From positions 11,521 through 75,520 of the forward strand of contig DASPVV010000191.1 in the NCBI GenBank assembly GCA_035622175.1: 64,000 nucleotides of DNA. Direction: 5' to 3'. The notes beneath the pieces are model-generated. The model was not told the DNA's origin. It saw nothing but the letters and a program-made list of their open reading frames with translations, and ran no database searches. This DNA is from JAFAGX01 sp035622175 (GTDB taxonomy: Bacteria; Acidobacteriota; Terriglobia; Terriglobales; Acidobacteriaceae). Numbering within the stretch: the stretch's first letter is position 1; each line of letters opens with the position of its first letter. Made by a program: the position numbers and the translations under genes. Positions 17,111-26,154 of this stretch are shown one piece after another.

Positions 17111-18697
17111 TTATTTCTTCTTCAATTGCTGCAAGATCTGGTTGGCCGCGTTGGCGCCCGAGCCGCCGGTTAGGCCCGTGCCGGGGTGGGTACCCGAGCC
17201 GCAAAGAAACAGATTGGCGATCGGGGTCGAATACCGGGCCCAATCGAGCAACGGTCGCATGGTGAAAAATTGATCGAGCGCCAGCTCGCCGTGGAAAATA
17301 TGTCCCCCGGTTAATCCGTAGACGTCTTCGAGATCCTGCGGAGTAATGATCTGGTGGTGCAGAATCAACTGCGGCAAATTGGGGGCATACTGGGCCAAGA
17401 TTCGTACCACCGTGTCTCCCAAGGCTACGCGTTGGGTTTCCCAGTCGCTGTCTCGTAACTTGTAGGGGGCGTACTGCATGTAAATCGACATCACGTGCTT
17501 GCCGGGCGGGGCGAGCGATGGATCGGTGAGTGAGGGGATGGCGATCTCGAGGTATGGTTCCCGGGAAAAGTTGCCGTACTTGGCTTCGTCGAAGGCCCGC
17601 TCCAAATAGTCGATTTCTGGCCCAATGTGAATGCGTCCTTGCAAGGCCTCGGTATTGCCATGGAGGGCGACAAAGTCGGGCAGACCGGAAAGTGCGAGAT
17701 TCACCTTAGCCACCGTGCCCGGCATGCGATAGTGCTCGAGTTTGGCCACGAAGTTGGGGGCAAGATGAATCGGGTCGACCAGCTTCAGCAGAGTTCGCTT
17801 GGGATCGGCATTGGAGACGATTGCTTTGGCATGGATCTGTTCTCCGTTCGAGAGGACCACGCCATGCGCCGCACCGTTTCCCACACTGATCTCAATCACG
17901 TCTACCCCCGTGCGGATCTCGGCTCCCGCCTGCTGAGCCGCGGCCGCCATGGCCTCGGTGATCGCACCCATTCCGCCTTCGGCGAAGCAAGCTGCGCCCG
18001 CGGGGTGTCGATCGGCCGCCGCGCGGATCAGAAGCACCAGGCTGCTCCCCGCCGACCAAGGGCCGAGAAACGTGCCAAAAATGCCGCGAGATGCCAGGGT
18101 GGCACGGAGCAACTCGGTATCGAAATACTCCGAGACCAGATCGGCAACTGCCATGGGTCCCCAGCGCAACAGGCGATACATGTCCTTCTTGCCCAGGCGG
18201 CGAATCGCGCGTCCGGTTTGGAGCATGTCCCATAAATCGCGTTTGCTGGGCTGGTCGATCGAGGGTGGTATGAGGGTAAGGGCTTTGCCGATCACCTGGC
18301 TTACTTTGGCCAGCGATTGGCGGAACTCCGCATAGCGAGTCGCGTCTTTCGGGGAGAATCTAGCGATCTCTTCGGTGGATTTCTTGAGATCCTGGTAGAG
18401 CGTGAGAACGCGTCCGTCAGGGGAGAAGGAAACTACGGCTACGTCCGGGGTGATCAGCTTCAGACCGTGCCTCTCGAGCTGCATATCGCGGACTACGTCG
18501 GCTCGAATGGGTCCGGCGGCGTGCGCCAAAATCGACGACCGAAATCCCGGATGAAACTCCTCGGTAATGGCCGCACCGCCGGCTTGCGGCCGACGTTCGA
18601 GCACCAGAGGCTTGTAGCCGGCCTGGGCCAGATAGAAGGCGGCCACCAGACCGTTATGACCGGCACCGATGACGACGACATCGCGAGCGCCGGGCAT
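17111..18697 (-). CDS. PYROXD2/phytoene desaturase-like FAD oxidoreductase (second of pair)
   Basis: A 528-residue flavoprotein from ATG 18697, only two bases after the stop of the paralogous gene. The N-terminal VVVIGAGHNGLVAAFYLAQAGYKPLVLERR binds FAD, followed by GGAAITEEFHPGFR, the typical motif of PYROXD2-like members of the CrtI group. FAEGGMGAITEAMAAAAQQAGAEIRTGVDV is the second nucleotide-contact region, and the end LFLCGSGTHPGTGLTGGSGANAA closes the FAD site. No carotenoid genes are nearby, so a carotenoid role is unlikely. It forms an operon with the next entry. Confidence 0.85.
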   Translation of the reverse strand: MPGARDVVVIGAGHNGLVAAFYLAQAGYKPLVLERRPQAGGAAITEEFHPGFRSSILAHAAGPIRADVVRDMQLERHGLKLITPDVAVVSFSPDGRVLTLYQDLKKSTEEIARFSPKDATRYAEFRQSLAKVSQVIGKALTLIPPSIDQPSKRDLWDMLQTGRAIRRLGKKDMYRLLRWGPMAVADLVSEYFDTELLRATLASRGIFGTFLGPWSAGSSLVLLIRAAADRHPAGAACFAEGGMGAITEAMAAAAQQAGAEIRTGVDVIEISVGNGAAHGVVLSNGEQIHAKAIVSNADPKRTLLKLVDPIHLAPNFVAKLEHYRMPGTVAKVNLALSGLPDFVALHGNTEALQGRIHIGPEIDYLERAFDEAKYGNFSREPYLEIAIPSLTDPSLAPPGKHVMSIYMQYAPYKLRDSDWETQRVALGDTVVRILAQYAPNLPQLILHHQIITPQDLEDVYGLTGGHIFHGELALDQFFTMRPLLDWARYSTPIANLFLCGSGTHPGTGLTGGSGANAANQILQQLKKK

Positions 18698-18699
18698 GG

Positions 18700-20301
18700 T
18701 CAGGCCGCTCCTTTTCTGTCTTTGAGAATCTCGAGGGCCGCCAGACGGCCTGGCGCCCCCATGATCCCACCACCCGGGTGGGTGGCCGAGCCGCACAAGT
18801 AGAGATTCCTGATGGGGGTGCGGAACTGGGCATAGCCGGGAACCGGCCGCAAAAAGAAGAGCTGTTCCAAGGAGAGCTCGCCTTGGAAGATGTTCCCTTC
18901 GCTTAAGCCCCATTCGCGTTCCAGATCCAAGGGCGTAAGAACCTGCTTATGCAGGATGATGTCGCGGATATTGGGTGCGTATTCCGCAATGGTGTCGATC
19001 ACATTGTTGCCGAACGCCTCCCGCTGATCATCCCAGTTCAATCCTGGGCGCAGCTTGTAGGGCGCGTACTGTACGAAACAGGACAGGATATGCTTCCCCG
19101 GAGGCGCCACGGAAGGATCGGTCAGCGTCGGAATGACCATGTCGACATAGGGGCGGCGAGAGAAGTTGCCATACTTGGCATCGTCGTAGGCTCGCTCCAT
19201 ATATTCCACGCTGGGGGAGACCGAGATCGCACCGCGAAGATGGGCTCCGGGTCCAGGCAGACATTTGAAATTGGGCAGCGCATCGAGAGCTAGGTTAACC
19301 TTGCCGGAGGAACCGCGAAACTTATAGCGGCGGACTTCCTCAAGAAATTCCGAGGGCAACAGGCCCGCTTCCATCAGATTGACAAAGGTCTGCCGGGGAT
19401 CGACGCTCGAGGAAACGACCTCGGCCTGGATCTCGTCGCCGTTGACCAACACGACGCCGCGCGCCTTTCCACTCTTGACAAGAATTTTCCCGATGGGGGT
19501 CTGCGTACGGATTTCAGCGCCTGCCTCGCGAGCCGCTGCCGCAATCGCGTTGGAGATTGCGCCGGTGCCTCCGCGCGCAAAACCCCAGGAGCGAAACGCA
19601 CCGTCGATCTCCCCCATGTAGTGGTGCAACAAAACATAGGCGCTTCCCGGAGAACGCACGCCGAGAAAGGTTCCGATAATGCCGGAAGCTGACATGGTGG
19701 CTTTGAGCACATCGGTTTCGAACCACTGGTCAAGAAAGTCGATGGCGCTCATGGTCATCAACTGCACTTGGTTGTACTTGTCCTCGCTGGGCAGGCCCTG
19801 GAAGCGGCGGCCAATGAAGAGTAACTTCATCAGCTCCCGCGGGCTCAGGGTCGTGGGATCGGGTGGCACCATGCCGAGGATCGGTTTGACAAAGCGACAC
19901 ATGGCCTGCATCGCCTTGCCAAACTCGTCATAGGCCTCGGCGTCGAGCTTGGAATGGCGCGCGATCTCGCGATGGGTTTTCCCGTGGTCGTTCACCCGCC
20001 AGAGATAATTCCCGTCGGGCATGGGAGTGAACGTTCCATCCAGGGGGAGAATCTCCAAACCATGGCGGGGAAGATCGAGGTCGCGAATGATCTCCGGGCG
20101 CAACAGGGAAACTACGTAGGAGCAGACCGAGAAGTGAAAGCCGGGGAAGACCTCCTCCGTGCAAGCCGCGCCCCCAAGCACATGCCGGCGCTCGAGCACG
20201 AGAACCTTCTTTCCTGCGCGAGCCAGGTAAGCGGCATTGACCAGGCCATTGTGACCACCGCCGATCACCAGAACATCGTATTTCTGCTTTGCAGCTGCCA
20301 T
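18700..20301 (-). CDS. PYROXD2/phytoene desaturase-like FAD oxidoreductase (first of pair)
   Basis: A 533-residue paralogue of the downstream gene with the same landmarks: VLVIGGGHNGLVNAAYLARAGKKVLVLERR, GGAACTEEVFPGFHF, FARGGTGAISNAIAAAAREAGAEIRT and LYLCGSATHPGGGIMGAPGR. Both have the same length and share many blocks, so they arose by tandem duplication and may work as a heterodimer or on successive substrates. The GcvT-like gene is divergent from them by 520 bases. Substrates unknown. Confidence 0.85.
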   Translation of the reverse strand: MAAAKQKYDVLVIGGGHNGLVNAAYLARAGKKVLVLERRHVLGGAACTEEVFPGFHFSVCSYVVSLLRPEIIRDLDLPRHGLEILPLDGTFTPMPDGNYLWRVNDHGKTHREIARHSKLDAEAYDEFGKAMQAMCRFVKPILGMVPPDPTTLSPRELMKLLFIGRRFQGLPSEDKYNQVQLMTMSAIDFLDQWFETDVLKATMSASGIIGTFLGVRSPGSAYVLLHHYMGEIDGAFRSWGFARGGTGAISNAIAAAAREAGAEIRTQTPIGKILVKSGKARGVVLVNGDEIQAEVVSSSVDPRQTFVNLMEAGLLPSEFLEEVRRYKFRGSSGKVNLALDALPNFKCLPGPGAHLRGAISVSPSVEYMERAYDDAKYGNFSRRPYVDMVIPTLTDPSVAPPGKHILSCFVQYAPYKLRPGLNWDDQREAFGNNVIDTIAEYAPNIRDIILHKQVLTPLDLEREWGLSEGNIFQGELSLEQLFFLRPVPGYAQFRTPIRNLYLCGSATHPGGGIMGAPGRLAALEILKDRKGAA

Positions 20302-20690
20302 GGCTGTTCGCCTTCCCTATCGGTCCTGAATGATTGCTCAGAAGGCCCCGATGACTTCTAACCAGGAACCCGGTCCATCCAAGAATGCCGCCAAACGTGA
20401 TCTTCGCAAAAGGAGAAGAGGCGCGGGCGAATCAGAGTCCGCTCGGCAGGACGGCCCAACGGCGAATCGTGCTCCAGGGCGATGGCATAATGAATGCGCA
20501 GAACGGAAGGCTCATTGTAACCGGAATCCGCTCTTCTGTCTTGTACTCGAATCGCGGGGCGCAAAAACCAAACCGGAAAGGTGTCATCGCCGATGAATCG
20601 GCGCACGGCGAAATCGGGCAATCAGCCACTACGGGGCGAGGCGTCGAGGCGCGGGGCCTGGACGACTGGCAAGTGGAAGCGGCTTCTCCA
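20302..20690. other. Intergenic region, divergent
   Basis: No gene that I can support. Open frames on both strands here have compositions and lengths expected by chance. It should include the promoter of the PYROXD2-like pair; no strong box was found for it. Confidence 0.5.
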
Positions 20691-20719
20691 TTGCCAGCCA
20701 AGCCTAGCGTGAATATAAT
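20691..20719 (+). promoter_or_regulatory. Sigma-70 type promoter of the gcvT-like gene
   Basis: TTGCCA (20691-20696), a 17-base spacer, then a perfect TATAAT (20714-20719). Transcription would start about 20726, giving a leader near 96 bases. I looked for a glycine or THF riboswitch in the leader and did not see their conserved cores. Confidence 0.7.
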
Positions 20720-20821
20720 CCCGCCTTGCGCCTTCGGGTCGGTCGACTCTCGGGAGCGAAGAACCTCCACCCACCAGGGCCTGTGGCCGACAAAGAGGAT
20801 GGCTAAGAAAGGGGAATTACT

Positions 20822-22018
20822 TTGCCGGTCGGAACTGCATTTCATGAACGGACATTCGCGCTTTGTCAGAGTCTCAACTACCGCGAGTGGTCCGGATACT
20901 ACACGGTCAGCGTGTACGAAGTCCATCACGAGCACGAGTACAATGCCATTCGCAATGCGGCCGCGCTGATCGATATCACCCCCCTCTATAAGTATCTGGT
21001 CACGGGAAAGGACGCGAGCAAATTGGTGAACCGTGTCATCACGCGGGACATCCACAACGTTGGGGTGGGGCAGGTCATTTATTGTTGCTGGTGCGACGAA
21101 GAGGGTAAGGTGATTGACGACGGCACGCTTACTCGCCTCGAGGAGAACAAGTATCGCTGGACTGCGGCCGATCCGAGCCTGCGTTGGCTGCGCCAGAACG
21201 GCCACAACATGGATGTCCAGATTGAGGACATCTCGGAGCAGGTGGCGGCACTGGCCTTGCAAGGGCCTACTTCCGGCAAGCTGTTGCAAGCGGTGGCGCA
21301 AGCCGAGATTGCCAACCTGAAGTATTTCCGCATGACTCGAGGCACGATCGCCAGCGTGCCCGTAGATATCTCTCGCACGGGGTACACCGGGGATTTAGGC
21401 TATGAGATTTGGGTCCCGTGGACGAGTGCGGTGAAGGTGTGGGATGCACTGATGGAAAAGGGCAAGCTGTTTGATCTGCATGCCGCGGGGATGCTGGCGC
21501 TTGATGTGGCCCGGGTCGAGGCCGGGTTGCTGCTGATCGAGGTCGATTACATCAGCAGCAAGAGGGCCCTGATTCCGTCCCAGAAATACTCCCCCTACGA
21601 ACTGGGTTTTGGCCGGATGGTCCACCTGCACAAGGAGAATTTTGTTGGCAAGGCCGCTCTGGAGCGGGACGCCCAGAAGGGCGTTTCACGGCAGTACGTA
21701 GGACTGGAGATCGATTGGACCGAGATCGAGGCGCGCTACCAGAAATTCGGACTGGCGCCTGTGGCTCCCAGCCAGGCATCACGGGTCGCAGTTCCCGTGT
21801 ATTGCGGCGAAAAGCAGGTGGGCAAAGCCACGACAACCACTTGGTCGCCGGTGCTCAAGAAGATGATCGCCCTGGCTAGCATCGACACCGACCACGCCAA
21901 GCTGGGGACACGATTGCACCTGGAGATCACCATCGAGGCTGTGCGGCAGAAGGTTGGAGCCAACGTTGCCGCCATGCCGTTCTTCAATCCCAAGAGGAAG
22001 ACCGCGGTACCGGTATAG
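20822..22018 (+). CDS. GcvT-like aminomethyltransferase
   Basis: A 398-residue protein that starts at TTG 20822 (AAGGGG eight bases before). It matches the folate-binding T-protein family: LYKYLVTGKDASKLVNRVITRDI, CDEEGKVIDDGTLTRL, LALQGPTSGKLL, ISRTGYTGDLGYEIWVP, and the C-terminal GRMVHLHKENFVGKAAL. T-protein-like enzymes move a one-carbon unit from an amino or methylated amine substrate to tetrahydrofolate. The absence of gcvH and gcvP makes a stand-alone demethylase (sarcosine/dimethylglycine or related) as likely as a glycine cleavage role. Confidence 0.8.
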   Translation: MPVGTAFHERTFALCQSLNYREWSGYYTVSVYEVHHEHEYNAIRNAAALIDITPLYKYLVTGKDASKLVNRVITRDIHNVGVGQVIYCCWCDEEGKVIDDGTLTRLEENKYRWTAADPSLRWLRQNGHNMDVQIEDISEQVAALALQGPTSGKLLQAVAQAEIANLKYFRMTRGTIASVPVDISRTGYTGDLGYEIWVPWTSAVKVWDALMEKGKLFDLHAAGMLALDVARVEAGLLLIEVDYISSKRALIPSQKYSPYELGFGRMVHLHKENFVGKAALERDAQKGVSRQYVGLEIDWTEIEARYQKFGLAPVAPSQASRVAVPVYCGEKQVGKATTTTWSPVLKKMIALASIDTDHAKLGTRLHLEITIEAVRQKVGANVAAMPFFNPKRKTAVPV

Positions 22019-22132
22019 ATCGCCGCATCGCGAGCCACCCCGAGAACCCTGCCCGGCTGCAGCAAAGTCCAAATCTTAAAGCTGCACTTGAGCAACGCAA
22101 TGAACAACTAAACACCGTGTATTCAAGCGTAT

Positions 22133-22155
22133 AGTCTAAGTCTTCTAGACTTTAC
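22133..22155. terminator. Inverted repeat between convergent genes
   Basis: AGTCTA (22133-22138) and TAGACT (22146-22151) with a seven-base loop, then TTTA. It sits between the ends of the GcvT-like and permease genes and may work as a weak terminator. Confidence 0.3.
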
Positions 22156-22191
22156 GATGAATGCGTTTGCCCTGCGGTAGTCCGGGGCTCC

Positions 22192-23604
22192 TCATGCTGC
22201 CGGAGAGGTTCTCCGGGGGCTTCGTTTCCAGTATAAATAGCCCGGCACGCCGATGAGCACGATGGCCGTTCCCCAGAAGGCTTCTGCCGGGCGAGTGATG
22301 ATGGTATTCAGCGTCCACGCCGCGCCAATCACCACATAGATCGCCGGCAGCCAGGGATATCCGGTACAACGGTAGGGGCGGGGAATCTCCGGGCGCTTCG
22401 CGCGCAGGATAAACAATCCAATCACGGTTAAGGTGTAGGACAACACCATGCCGTAGATTACATAGGTATAGAGCTGGTCGTAACGTCCGCTTAAGGTCAG
22501 AATTCCCGCCCAGATACCCTGGCCAACCAGGCTGAAGGCTGGGGTGCGCCACGCGGGATGGATCACCGCCATGCGCTTGAAGAAGACCCCATCTTGCGCC
22601 ATCGCGAGATAGACGCGTGCCCCGGACAAGGTGCAGGTGGCTGCCGCGCTGAAACAGGAAATTGCAATCGTAGCCGAGAGCCAGCCCGCGGCGCGAGGAG
22701 AGAAAAGGGCGGCGGCCGCCGCATGGGCGATGGTTTCGTGTTGGGCGATTTGGTTGAGCGGCATGGAATAAACGTAGGTCACGTTCATGGCGATATAGAT
22801 CACACCAACCACCAGGATGCCGAGCACCATGGCGAAGGGCACATTGCGCCGGGGCTCTTTGACTTCTCCCGCCACCCAAGTGATGTAGACCCACCCGTCG
22901 TATGCCCAGAAGACGGCAATGAGGGCGACGCCCATGGCGGAGACAAAGCTTGCAGGGGAGAGTCCCAGGGTGGCGCTGCCTTGCGGGCTGAAATTTTCCC
23001 AATGCCCCTTGCCGAAAGCCAGCCCGAAAACCACAAAGCTCGCCATGGCAGCGAATTTCGTCCAGGTCGAGATGTTTTGCAGCAAAGCTCCCCAACGCAA
23101 CCCCACGACGTTCACGTAGGTAAGCACGGCGATGAGAACCAGGCCAACCAGGCGGGCACGGGTCAAGGTGAGCCCCAGAGCGGAGAGCACAAGGTGTTGT
23201 TGGGAGATCACGGGCACGATCTCGCCCATATAGGTGGCCGAGGCTACCGCCAAAGCGGCGATCGTTCCTCCGTTGGCGACGCTGAACAGCATCCAACCGT
23301 AGAGAAAAGCCACCAGATCGCCGTAGGCCTCCCTCAGGTAGACATATTGCCCTCCGGAATCGGGGAACATCGATCCTAGCTCAGCGAAGGCAACGCAGCC
23401 GAATAAGGACACAATCCCGCCTAACACCCAGACCAACAAAAACAAGATGGGCTGGGGCAGGGGGCCGGCAATATCCTTGGCGGTAAGAAAAATGGAAGAG
23501 CCGATGATGCCGCTCACGAGCAGCAGCACGGAGTCCAGAAGGGACAGTCCGCGCAGCAGCGTAGGTTGAGAGTCAGAGTGTGATTTTTCGAGGAGAGGAG
23601 ACAT
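22192..23604 (-). CDS. APC-family amino acid permease (LAT-like)
   Basis: A 470-residue, 12-helix carrier. LLVSGIIGSSIFLTAKDIAG holds the substrate-binding GxIG of helix 1, and FAELGSMFPDSGGQYVYLREAYGDLVAFLYGW is the helix 2-3 block typical of L-type amino acid transporters. The gene begins 14 bases after the stop of a zinc-ribbon gene on the same strand. It probably imports an amino acid for the oxidoreductases and aminomethyltransferase close by. Confidence 0.8.
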   Translation of the reverse strand: MSPLLEKSHSDSQPTLLRGLSLLDSVLLLVSGIIGSSIFLTAKDIAGPLPQPILFLLVWVLGGIVSLFGCVAFAELGSMFPDSGGQYVYLREAYGDLVAFLYGWMLFSVANGGTIAALAVASATYMGEIVPVISQQHLVLSALGLTLTRARLVGLVLIAVLTYVNVVGLRWGALLQNISTWTKFAAMASFVVFGLAFGKGHWENFSPQGSATLGLSPASFVSAMGVALIAVFWAYDGWVYITWVAGEVKEPRRNVPFAMVLGILVVGVIYIAMNVTYVYSMPLNQIAQHETIAHAAAAALFSPRAAGWLSATIAISCFSAAATCTLSGARVYLAMAQDGVFFKRMAVIHPAWRTPAFSLVGQGIWAGILTLSGRYDQLYTYVIYGMVLSYTLTVIGLFILRAKRPEIPRPYRCTGYPWLPAIYVVIGAAWTLNTIITRPAEAFWGTAIVLIGVPGYLYWKRSPRRTSPAA

Positions 23605-23618
23605 GATGGTTCGACGGC

Positions 23619-23780
23619 TTATCCGATTCCGAGCTCATCCGGGGATTCCAGTGGCGTGCCACAGCGACGGCAGATCACCGCAGAACAGTCGCCACAGGTT
23701 AGCGGGTCGGCGACCTCCGCCGCGCACTGGGGGCAATAGAGCAGTTCCGGGGCGGGTGGGGGTTGCGGGTTCGAAGCCAT
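23619..23780 (-). CDS. Small double zinc-ribbon protein, 53 residues
   Basis: The short frame from ATG 23780 reads MASNPQPPPAPELLYCPQC..., with CPQC, CGDC and CRRC and thus six Cys in CxxC pairs, suited to bind one or two zinc ions. The tail is CGTPLESPDELGIG. It lies 14 bases ahead of the permease gene in the same direction. The Cys spacing makes it a credible gene; no family name or function is offered. The ribosome site is weak. Confidence 0.6.
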   Translation of the reverse strand: MASNPQPPPAPELLYCPQCAAEVADPLTCGDCSAVICRRCGTPLESPDELGIG

Positions 23781-23970
23781 CAGCAAGGCACTGTAGCACA
23801 GAAAGCGGCCGCCAGGCTCGCCGGGAGGCGGGGGCGGACGAGAGGACAGAAACTGAAGTCCTGGAACGTGGCAGTTTCCCAGTATGCTTTATCATCACCA
23901 GCAGAACTTTGTCCTACGTCTGAGTTCGGCTGCGGAAGACTTCCGAAGGAGTTCTTCGGGGAGGGAGATC

Positions 23971-26058
23971 ATGCGCCGTCTATTGATTCTGTTGCTGTGC
24001 GCGACCCCATGCTGGGCCCGAGCGGAGCGCCTGTTTACCTTCGAAGATATGATGTCGCTCAAGCGGGTGGGCGAACCGGTGGTTTCCCCAGACGGGAAAT
24101 GGGTGCTCTTCAGCGCGGTGGACGTGGACCTAGCCGCAAACAAGAAAACACCGCATATCTGGGTCGCGCCTACCTCTGGCGGCAAGGAGCGCGAAATCAT
24201 TCTTGACCAGGACGCAGACCGTCCGCGCTGGGCGCCGGATGGGAGGCGGTTTGCGTTTCTCTCGAACAAGGAGAGTGGATCGCAGATCTGGATTGCAGAT
24301 TTTGATGGCGGCGTCGGGAGTGTCACTGGCGTGCACCGGCTCACCTCGATCGCCAGTGAAGCTCAAGGGGAGTTGTGGTCGCCAGATGGGAAAAACATAC
24401 TGTTCGTTTCGAACGTGTACCCGGAGTGTGTCGAGGAAGACTGCAATGCGAGGAAGATCGAGGAATCATCCCACTCGATGGTGAAGGCGATGGTCTTCGA
24501 TCGTCTGCTGTATCGTCATTGGAACAGTTACCAGGAGGGCAAGCGCAGTCATTTACTGGTCGTTTCCGCCGAGGGTGGTCCCAGCCGCGACCTTACTCCC
24601 GGAGATTATGACGCTCCCGTGTTCAGTCTCGGCGGGCAAGATAACTACGCATTTTCGCCCGATGGGCAAGAGATCTGTTATACGTCGAATCACGACAAAG
24701 TGGAGGCGATCTCGACGAACAACGACTTGTGGATCGTCTCGGTGAACGGCGGAGAAGCCAAGAACATCACCGTCGAGAACAAAGCCAGCGATTCGACGCC
24801 GCTCTATTCCCCGGACGGCAACTATATTGCCTATCGCGCCCAGGCACGCCCGGGATATGAGAGCGACCGTTTTCGATTGCGCCTGTACGACCGCAAGGCG
24901 GGGGGAAAAAAGGATCTGACCGACGGATTTGAGCAGTGGGCGGGTTCCTTTATCTGGGCGCCCGATTCGAAAACCATCTACTTCAGCTCTGAGCACAAGC
25001 GTCACGCCTTGATCTACGCTGTCGACATTACAACCGCCGCAAGACGAACCTTGGTCAGCGGCTACAACGACGATGTGACGATCACACCCGACGGGAAGAC
25101 GCTCGTCTTCAGCCGCGTATCGATGAAGGCTCCGAACGAGATTTACGCGGCCAAGGCTGCTGGAGAAGGATGCCCCGCACGAACGGGGGACGTGGATCCC
25201 GGGAAAGAGTCGTGTTCGTTGAACAAGGACTGGCCGCTGACTCAGATCAACCAGGAACGATTGTCCCAGATCATCCTCTCAGACGCGGAGCCATTTTGGT
25301 TCAAAGGTGCACTCGGGGATGAGGTGGAGGGATCTCTGGTCAAGCCGCCGAACTTCGATGCGTCGAAGAAGTATCCCGTGAAGTTTCTCATTCATGGCGG
25401 GCCGCAGGGAGCGTGGGGAGATGACTGGAGCTATCGCTGGAATCCCGAGTTGTTCGCCGCCAACGGTTACGTGGTAGTGATGATCAACTTTCACGGATCC
25501 ACCGGCTACGGGCAGAAGTTCATCGATGCCATCCAAAGCGACTGGGGCGGCGCTCCCTATGAGGACCTGATGGCCGGTCTCGATTATGCCGAACAGCACT
25601 ATCCCTACATCGACAAGGATCGTGAATGTGCGCTGGGGGCAAGCTATGGCGGGTATATGGCGAATTGGATTCTCGGCCATAGCGATCGCTTCCAATGCAT
25701 CGTGTCCCATGATGGGATGTTCAATTCGACCTCCGCATGGGGGACGACCGAGGAGCTCTGGTTCAACGAGTGGGAATTTCGCGGCACGCCCTATAACAAC
25801 CGAGCGCTCTACGATCAGTGGTCGCCGCATTTGAGCGCCACGAAATTCAAGACGCCCACGCTCGTGATCCACGGGCAGCTCGACTACCGGTTGGACGTCT
25901 CGGAAGGCTTTCAGCTCTTTACCACGCTCCAGCGGTTAGGCGTGCCGTCGAAAATGCTCTATTTTCCCGACGAGGGTCACTGGGTGCTGAAGCCGCAGAA
26001 CTCGCGGCTCTGGTATAAAACGGTGAATGACTGGGTCGATCAATGGGTCCGTCGCTAG
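23971..26058 (+). CDS. Secreted S9 family prolyl oligopeptidase-type peptidase
   Basis: A 695-residue protein from ATG 23971, preceded by GGGAGGGAG. The first residues MRRLLILLLCATPCWARAE are a signal peptide. WD40-like beta-propeller repeats (VVSPDGKWVLF, LWSPDGKNILF, YSPDGNYIAYR, TPDGKTLVFS) cover about residues 25-430. The C-terminal alpha/beta hydrolase domain has the nucleophile in GASYGGYMANW, the acid in GQLDYRLDV and His in DEGHWVL. It is shaped like the DPP5/acylaminoacyl-peptidase subgroup and would trim peptides in the periplasm or outside. Confidence 0.9.
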   Translation: MRRLLILLLCATPCWARAERLFTFEDMMSLKRVGEPVVSPDGKWVLFSAVDVDLAANKKTPHIWVAPTSGGKEREIILDQDADRPRWAPDGRRFAFLSNKESGSQIWIADFDGGVGSVTGVHRLTSIASEAQGELWSPDGKNILFVSNVYPECVEEDCNARKIEESSHSMVKAMVFDRLLYRHWNSYQEGKRSHLLVVSAEGGPSRDLTPGDYDAPVFSLGGQDNYAFSPDGQEICYTSNHDKVEAISTNNDLWIVSVNGGEAKNITVENKASDSTPLYSPDGNYIAYRAQARPGYESDRFRLRLYDRKAGGKKDLTDGFEQWAGSFIWAPDSKTIYFSSEHKRHALIYAVDITTAARRTLVSGYNDDVTITPDGKTLVFSRVSMKAPNEIYAAKAAGEGCPARTGDVDPGKESCSLNKDWPLTQINQERLSQIILSDAEPFWFKGALGDEVEGSLVKPPNFDASKKYPVKFLIHGGPQGAWGDDWSYRWNPELFAANGYVVVMINFHGSTGYGQKFIDAIQSDWGGAPYEDLMAGLDYAEQHYPYIDKDRECALGASYGGYMANWILGHSDRFQCIVSHDGMFNSTSAWGTTEELWFNEWEFRGTPYNNRALYDQWSPHLSATKFKTPTLVIHGQLDYRLDVSEGFQLFTTLQRLGVPSKMLYFPDEGHWVLKPQNSRLWYKTVNDWVDQWVRR

Positions 26059-26154
26059 GATGGCGACTCACGGTGGGCAGGTTCGGGTGGAAAGCGCCCT
26101 TTCATCCTGGCCCAGGCGCGAAGCCAGCCCGGGAACCAGGGAATTCCGCCGCCC

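Noticed and set aside
17627..18235. Plus-strand 202-residue frame inside the oxidoreductase gene
   Set aside because: Complete overlap with a well-supported flavoprotein gene on the other strand.
20358..20621. Minus-strand 87-residue frame between the PYROXD2-like and GcvT-like genes
   Set aside because: No ribosome site, atypical composition, and overlapping frames on the other strand look equally good. Treated as chance.
20727..20821. Glycine or THF riboswitch in the gcvT-like leader
   Set aside because: The leader is of suitable length but lacks the conserved cores of either class that I could check by eye.
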